Shown: positions 59,901-64,000 of the stretch, piece after piece
How positions within the stretch are numbered: the first letter of the stretch is position 1
How the letters are laid out: the number at the start of each line of letters is the position of its first letter
NCBI GenBank assembly: GCA_030272155.1
Contig: CP126193.1
Location: 1,240,001-1,304,000, forward strand
Origin: Tetradesmus obliquus
Taxonomy: Eukaryota; Chlorophyta; Chlorophyceae; Sphaeropleales; Scenedesmaceae
DNA length: 64,000 bases
Direction of reading: 5' to 3'
The notes under the pieces: model-generated
What the model saw: only the letters and a program-made list of their open reading frames with translations
Databases searched by the model: none
Told to the model about the DNA's origin: nothing
Made by a program: the position numbers and the translations under genes

Positions 59901-60174
59901 TCAACAGCAGGACATCAAGCGTGCAGCTGCCGCTGCCAGAGGTACAACAGAAACATGAACTGTCGTTTGAGCAGACTCATAGGCCGACACAAATGTACGC
60001 AGCCAACAGCAGAGGTGTCGTCAACAGCCTGCTGCTCTCACCTGAACTCTTCCTGGCCCTGACCACAACAGGACACCGCACCGGCTCGTGAGCTATTGAA
60101 CTCAAAGATCTGCTGAATGCATGTGCATTGCCCTGCAGTCGTGGTCCCGATAGTGGCCTGGCATGTGGCAGCAT
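47994..60174 (-). CDS. Plastid-targeted PPR/SAP/AT-hook protein, probably PTAC3 (PAP1)-like
   Basis: Twenty-one exons: 60174-60042, 59756-59387, 59124-58946, 58579-58302, 57792-57536, 57277-57135, 56926-56803, 56288-56151, 55620-55452, 55200-55057, 54027-53836, 53348-53246, 52615-52503, 52062-51628, 51315-50985, 50713-50502, 49981-49805, 49346-49266, 48889-48790, 48532-48415, 48150-47994. All phases agree, giving 1317 aa. The first 40 residues are basic and Ser-rich, ending PVVVRARKSS, as in algal transit peptides. Two AT-hook-like motifs follow (KRRGRKPK, KKRGRKTK; residues 55-100). Residues 168-500 show PPR-type helix pairs (RAYHVLLCSYLKAGELPEAL; HVNYVVAAYAAAGNATDAAG). Residues 562-597 are a SAP domain (VSKCTVKELRAEATARG). 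The second half is acidic and helical. PPR plus SAP in a plastid protein matches PTAC3/PAP1, a subunit bound to the plastid-encoded RNA polymerase. That identity is an inference. Confidence 0.75.
48154..48207. repeat. (CAG)18, read as (CTG)18 before an acceptor
   Basis: This uninterrupted trinucleotide run directly precedes the last acceptor of the PTAC3-like gene. In the sense strand it reads (CTG)18 CTGCAG| and takes the place of the pyrimidine tract. Confidence 0.95.
49982..50300 (-). repeat. Two extra copies of an acceptor plus exon edge
   Basis: The first ~85 nt of exon 17 of the PTAC3-like gene (GCCTGTGCCAACGACAGCCT onward) recur with exon-start equivalents at 49981 (real), 50125 and 50288. 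The copies are followed by CTG repeats instead of the rest of the exon. Confidence 0.92.
50913..50976. repeat. (CAG)n tract in an intron
   Basis: About 20 CAG units with one TAG interruption (near 50940) sit in the intron downstream of exon 15 of the PTAC3-like gene. Confidence 0.9.
52150..52180 (-). repeat. Extra copy of an acceptor plus exon edge
   Basis: TGCGCAG|.GCTACAGCCAGCTGGTGATG at the start of exon 14 (52062) recurs 114 bp upstream with its exon start at 52176. Confidence 0.8.
52640..53120 (-). repeat. Four extra copies of an acceptor plus exon edge
   Basis: The first ~50 nt of exon 13 (GCAG|ATGATGAGGCGCC-type sequence, then AAGGAGGGCGAGC) recur at 52738, 52853, 52982 and 53111 against the real 52615, with 115-129 bp spacing. 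The three outer copies form one open frame that ends at a TAA in the 52853 copy, so the array cannot be read through to the true exon without splicing. Confidence 0.92.
53560..53650 (-). repeat. Extra copy of an exon 3' edge plus donor
   Basis: The last ~75 nt of exon 11 (GGCGTGGC.GGGCTCAAGGCC to CTGGACGAG) and its GTGAG donor recur 262 bp downstream, with the exon end at 53574 against the real 53836. The copy has a one-base change in length, which breaks its frame. Confidence 0.88.
54110..54160 (-). repeat. Extra copy of an acceptor plus exon edge
   Basis: CGCAG|AGCATCGACGAGCGCTACG, the start of exon 11 (54027), recurs 118 bp upstream with its exon start at 54145. Confidence 0.88.
54366..54877. 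repeat. ~210-bp tandem repeat, three copies, in an intron
   Basis: Units begin GCCTTCAGGGGTACAAGGG at 54366, 54580 and 54781 and share a ~100-bp core ending near CATCAGCAGGCAGCA. They lie in the ~1-kb intron between exons 10 and 11 of the PTAC3-like gene. Unlike the other arrays they contain no recognisable exon edge. Confidence 0.88.
55700..55770 (-). repeat. Extra copy of an acceptor plus SAP-exon edge
   Basis: The acceptor and the first ~55 nt of exon 9 (encoding INGIAIGRG.CVVDD) recur 135 bp upstream, with the exon start at 55755 against 55620. The copy then runs into a stop. Confidence 0.9.
56560..56740 (-). repeat. Two extra copies of an exon 3' edge plus donor
   Basis: The last ~40 nt of exon 7 (CTGGTGTACATGAGCGAGGA to TGCAG) with a GTG.G donor recur with exon ends at 56692 and 56567, against the real 56803. 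Confidence 0.92.
58165..58220 (-). repeat. Extra copy of an exon 3' edge plus donor
   Basis: The end of exon 4 (TACATCAAGGCGCTGTG.GA to GAGCAA.CG) and a GTGAG donor recur 127 bp downstream, with the exon end at 58175 against 58302. Confidence 0.9.
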
Positions 60175-60537
60175 GGTTGCCGACCTCGGACACGTTCCTT
60201 TTCACGCTTAATGACTGATTAGACCAACCCTTTGTTGGTGTTGCATTTTCTTGTTTACTATTGCTCCCTGATCAACCCTACCGCCGCAGGGACATGTCGT
60301 GGTATTCAAAGGGAGTCACTGTAACCACGTAAACAAATCCACGCATTGTTTTCGTCAGGCTTGCAGCATCGTTTGCTATCCACAGGTGTGGCACACCTCT
60401 TGTAGAGCCCTACCGCCGGTGTTGTCTGGGTTTCCTCCGTCTCTGGAGCGTCCACTGTTGGCTGCAACGTACACACTTAACTAGTTTCTTTTCAACAATT
60501 AACATTACGTTGATTTGCAGCTAGCATACCTGGCACC
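60175..60537. promoter_or_regulatory. Bidirectional promoter between the PTAC3-like and PAQR genes
   Basis: A 363-bp gap separates the divergent starts (60174 minus, 60538 plus). It is less GC-rich than its surroundings. No strong TATA box was found. Confidence 0.45.
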
Positions 60538-62310
60538 ATGGGTGGTGATGCAGAGATGCTGAAGCAGCACACCCTCAAATTTAGGCCAGCCGGAGCTCCA
60601 GCGGGCGCCTGGCCTCGCACTCACTGGAAAGTGAGCACAAGCAGCTCTGGTTCGACGTTGACACATGCAGCAGCTGAATTTAGCATGCAGACGGCATCAA
60701 CTGTTGTACTGCTGTGTTTTCCCTCCAATGGTGCTGCTTGGCACAGGTATGTGTCTTCCATGACCCATATGAGCGCATTAACTTCTGGAGCCACTTTCTG
60801 CCAGGCGTGGCGCTGTTGATCACTGGGTGAGCTGCCCAGAGGTGGCTTGCAGTTGACGTCGCTCACCACTCAGTGACTGAGCTAGCATAGTGTATCCCAA
60901 TCACAATCTCATGCTGGCTGCCAGCAATCCGCTGCAGGTTGAACTTTGAGGAGTGCACAGATTGCCATCTGTTTGCGCTTCAACTCTCATATCTCAGCAA
61001 CTCAACTGGTGCTATAGCTGTGAGCTAGCAGCAGAAGGTGCTCAGTATCCACTGCCTGCTCCAGAATTTCCGGTTGCAACGAGAGTAGCTGCAAATGACA
61101 GCACATGCTGTTGACAGAGAGTTTGCATATCTGCTGTATCACGGTTGACCAGCCTACAGCACACTTCAACAGTGTTAACATAACAAGTCAAACACGCCTG
61201 GGTTGCTCCTCTGTCCGTTTTCACATCGCCTCATCTGCTGCCTGGCTGCCTGCCTCACCACATGCTTTCCTGTAGGCTGCTGGCACACCTGCACCTGGTG
61301 GCTGGCGGTGAGGCGCTGTGGGTCTTCTGCTGCTGCGCCGCCACCACGCACCTGCTGTCAAGCTTGACGCATGTCTACCCTGATGACCACCTGCTAGAGA
61401 AGCTGGACCACATCGGCATAGTGGCACTCATTGTGGGCACGCCACTCACACAGATGATGGTGCGCGGCACATGGCGGCACATTCGTTTTTCCTGCAAGCA
61501 GCTGGACTTGATACCTGTTGAGCAGCACCAGCGGCTGCAAAGCGTGCTACAATACCCAGCAGCTGCGCATGTGATTCGACGGCGGGCGGGCGTTTTGCAT
61601 GGAACACAAGACCATATCTGATGTGCACTGATGATGCTTTAAAACCAACAACATCAGCTGTGGCAGCCGCTGCTTGCTGCTGTCGTGTGTTGCTGCATGC
61701 AGGCAGTGGACCCCAGTGGTGACCGCGCCATTCTGCTGGCAGCGTGTGGAGCGCTGCTGCTGGCCGCATTCCTGCCGGCGCTGCTGCGCACCAGTGGCTT
61801 CATTGCCATCGGTGCTGTTATGGTGCAGCAGCTGTGGCACATCGTGGATGCGCCGCTGTTCCTGCAGTGCCTGATCTACGTAGCTGGCGGTGTGGTTTTT
61901 GTGAGGTGGGTGAGGCAAGCAGAAACTGCATTGTAGATAGAAGGCTGGGCATGCGCACAGCAGAACCCAGCAGCAACGAAGCATGCGGGCTGATGTGGCC
62001 GCTTGGCTTGGCTGAGCTATGAAGGCTTCTCAATGGGTTCGGCATGTGTGGCCAAGCTAGGGTGGTGGCCCAGCAACACAGTGACGAAGGCATAGGCAGC
62101 TGCGGCGCGCACCAGCAACGCCTTGTGCATTCCGTGCAAGTGCTTTCTGCACCTGTAGCTGACAACCGTACTCTGATGTCTGCTGCCTGCAGGAACGGGG
62201 GCCATGAGCGGCTGTGTGGGCTGCAGGACCACCACCTGCTGCACTACAAGGTGACAGTTGCATGTGCCATCCATGTGGCCAACATCATGAGCCACACCTA
62301 TGTGCAGTAA
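60538..62310 (+). CDS. PAQR / hemolysin III family seven-helix membrane protein
   Basis: Five exons: 60538-60630, 60747-60826, 61276-61459, 61703-61905, 62193-62310. The phases agree, giving 225 aa, the usual size for the hemolysin III type. After a ~31-aa soluble lead comes [12 protein letters not shown], the E..N.wsH motif at helix 1. Helix 2 ends [38 protein letters not shown] is the LDHxxI...GT motif of helix 3. The last helix reads [19 protein letters not shown], with the paired His expected for the intramembrane zinc site. Members act as progestin/adipoQ-type receptors or as ceramidase-like hydrolases; the substrate here is unknown. The gene is divergent from the PTAC3-like gene. Confidence 0.78.
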
Positions 62311-63085
62311 GCAGCTTGACCTGGCAGGGCCTCCTGCGTCTCCAGAAGATTATTGCCTGAAGATGTGCTGGCGTTGAACTTGATTGTTTGCGCTGTTGTC
62401 GCTGTGTGGCGCAGCGGCAGCCATGCATTGGATGCTGCATATCGGTCTGGAAGCATGCAGAGTGCTACGCCGCATGTGCATGGCTCGACCATGTATGGCG
62501 AGCTACTGCTGACTTGCGCACGCTGTGATTTTGTGAAGTGTGTATGAAGCAGCAGTCACACCTGCTGTGCATGCCATGCACATGCAGTGCATCTGTGCTG
62601 TGCTGGTTCGATTCAAGCGTATGCTATTGGTGAAGATTCTTTGGCCTGAATCAATCTACAGCAGCCGCTGCAGGCTCCGACAACATTTGGAGCTTTGCGC
62701 TGCTGTGCAGGCATTCAATGGCTGGCCTGTTGCAGCATGTGTAATGTAGTTGTACTCAATTGTAGCATAGATGCATGTCATCACGTAGGATATATTGTGT
62801 GTCTCAGCTTGGGCATGCATGGAGCAGCAGCTTCACTTTGTCTGCAAACTGTAGTATGACAGCTGGGTTGCCAAACGGCAGCTGTCGGCAGATGTGCAAG
62901 TCCTAACCTGATTTTGTTTGTTTCTGATGATAGCCAGGGTGCATTTTTGTGGCTTATGGTGTGTGGGCGACAGCATGCTGTTCTGGATGCAAGCAAAGAC
63001 TCTAGTAAATTGCGCAGGGGCTCTGTTTCGTAGTGCAGGGTCACTTATTGTGGTGTGTTCAGCCTGACATGTCCAGCCTGTACAG
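62311..63085. other. Intergenic region
   Basis: About 775 bp with no supported exon. It presumably contains the PAQR 3' end and the promoter or early introns of the plus-strand gene further right. Confidence 0.4.
62740..62744 (+). terminator. Candidate TGTAA polyadenylation signal of the PAQR gene
   Basis: TGTAA lies about 430 nt past the stop codon at 62310. It is the first good match downstream. Confidence 0.35.
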
Positions 63086-63348
63086 GCCTGCGGCATTTGA
63101 CTTTGTGGGAGTTGATATTGTTAAAGAGGATATACACGCGCTTGTGTCAGCTGCGTGAGTCTGGTGGCGCATGCAAGGCAGTGCAGCAGCTGACGGTGCT
63201 GCATCTGGACCACTGCAGCCGGGTGACAGCCCGGGGCGTGCAGCAGCTGACACGGCTACAGCAGCTGAGGGTGCTGTGGGCAGAGAATGCTGGCTGGGCA
63301 ACTCCACAGGCTGTTGCAGCTGTGCTGCGGCACTCAACCTGCACCTGA
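63086..63348 (+). CDS. LRR-like (AMN1 type) exon or gene fragment
   Basis: After a possible acceptor at 63085 (CTGTACAG|) the frame reads GLRHLTLWEL, then AVQQLTVLHLDHCSRVTARG, then VQQLTRLQQLRVLWAENAGW, ending at a TGA. The LxxLxLxxC..VT..G spacing is that of cysteine-type LRRs found in AMN1 and F-box proteins. The end of this block (GTTGCAGCTGTGCTGC... GAGACTGGT) is repeated at about 63493-63540. The true exon limits are therefore uncertain and the stop may not be the real one. Confidence 0.45.
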
Positions 63349-63723
63349 GACTGGTTGTTTTTGATTGGTGAATGTCGCAATGGCACCATTGATACTCTGC
63401 GAGTTGATGAGGCCTAACCATGTAACCACGCAACGGTTGGCGACTGCCCTTGCCATCGAGGCTCGATGAGGCTCATCGGACATCGGATGTCGTTGCAGCT
63501 GTGCTGCAAAGCACGGCAATGGCTGAGACTGGTGGTTTACTGAAAGCAGTTCGGCGCAGCAGCAGGGCGACCTGTAGGTATTCTGGAAGTGTACTTGCCC
63601 AGCTATTATCAGCAAGCATTCTGAATGCTGTGCAAGCACCAAGTCATGCTGGCCCCAGCAGCAAGCAGCCGCTGGTAGTCAGCCTGGTTACATGGTTAGG
63701 CCTCAGTTGCTCAGCGACTGCAG
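63349..63723. other. Probable intron or spacer with a duplicated LRR-exon end
   Basis: It contains a partial copy (about 63493-63540) of 63313-63360. No other feature is supported. Confidence 0.4.
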
Positions 63724-64000
63724 TATGACATGTCAGTTGCTGCTGCTGTCCTCGCTGAGGACAGCAGCAAGTCAGCTCGTTCTCTGCCAGAGGCGGCCTT
63801 GATATTTGTGCCGTTCTCGGGGCATGTCACACAGTATGCCGTCTCCAGTGCTGCATCTGCTGCATCGTATTTGCAGTTGGTTTGGCCTGAACCCTTGGCA
63901 CTGTCAAGTGGGATGCGGCGAATTACATTTGATACTGTACCTATGCATCCCTGTATGCCGCATTGTGCCGTTTTCCTGCGTTGGCAGGTCAATCCAAAAC
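63724..64000 (+). CDS. Partial exon at right edge, unrecognised protein
   Basis: From an acceptor GCGACTGCAG|TATGACATG the plus frame is open to the window end, 92 codons, with varied composition. It includes EAALIFVPFSGHVTQYAVSS, LQLVWPEPLALSSGMRRITF and MPHCAVFLRWQVNPK. Such an open, non-repetitive stretch is unusual for non-coding DNA in this window. It may belong to the same gene as the LRR block. It has no recognised domain. Confidence 0.5.

Overview
This is nuclear DNA from a eukaryote, most likely a green alga of the Chlorophyceae type. The genes are split by many GT-AG introns, a probable plastid-targeted PPR/SAP protein is present, and CAG/CTG trinucleotide runs fill both exons (poly-Gln, poly-Ala, poly-Ser) and introns. 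No bacterial operon signals, rRNA or convincing tRNA were seen. I rebuilt the exon chains by hand. Each accepted chain keeps one reading frame through every junction, but none has been checked against transcripts.

Layout. 1-2758 (minus, runs off the left edge): secreted WSC-domain protein fused to a GH16-like fold whose catalytic acids are replaced. 4036-5430: a 1.4-kb element with perfect 27-bp terminal inverted repeats. 5974-6282 and 15909-16154 (plus): two paralogous small secreted peptides sharing an RKLLG...CN.R.S.WC ending. 10052-15103 (minus): a 952-aa multi-pass membrane protein. 19869-27755 (minus): a 926-aa leucine-rich-repeat membrane protein without a kinase. 29056-40535 (minus): a 2806-aa C2, MUN-like, double-GRAM protein related to the Munc13 group. 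40823-42921 (plus): a homologue of the cannabinoid-receptor-interacting protein CNRIP1, divergent from the Munc13-like gene. 46119-46779 (minus): a 69-aa two-exon protein. 47994-60174 (minus): a 21-exon, 1317-aa protein with a transit peptide, AT-hooks, PPR-like helices and a SAP domain, probably a PTAC3/PAP1-like plastid transcription factor. 60538-62310 (plus): a seven-helix PAQR/hemolysin III protein, divergent from the PTAC3-like gene. 63086 to the right edge: LRR-like and unrecognised plus-strand exons.

The most striking signal is not a gene. In 14 of about 60 reconstructed introns, a segment of mostly 100-160 bp that spans an exon-intron border has been tandemly copied into the intron. 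The intron therefore carries 1 to 19 extra copies of a real exon edge together with its 5' or 3' splice site. In every case only the outermost splice site keeps the reading frame. This looks like a repeated mode of intron growth by junction-spanning duplication, and it creates arrays of decoy or alternative splice sites.
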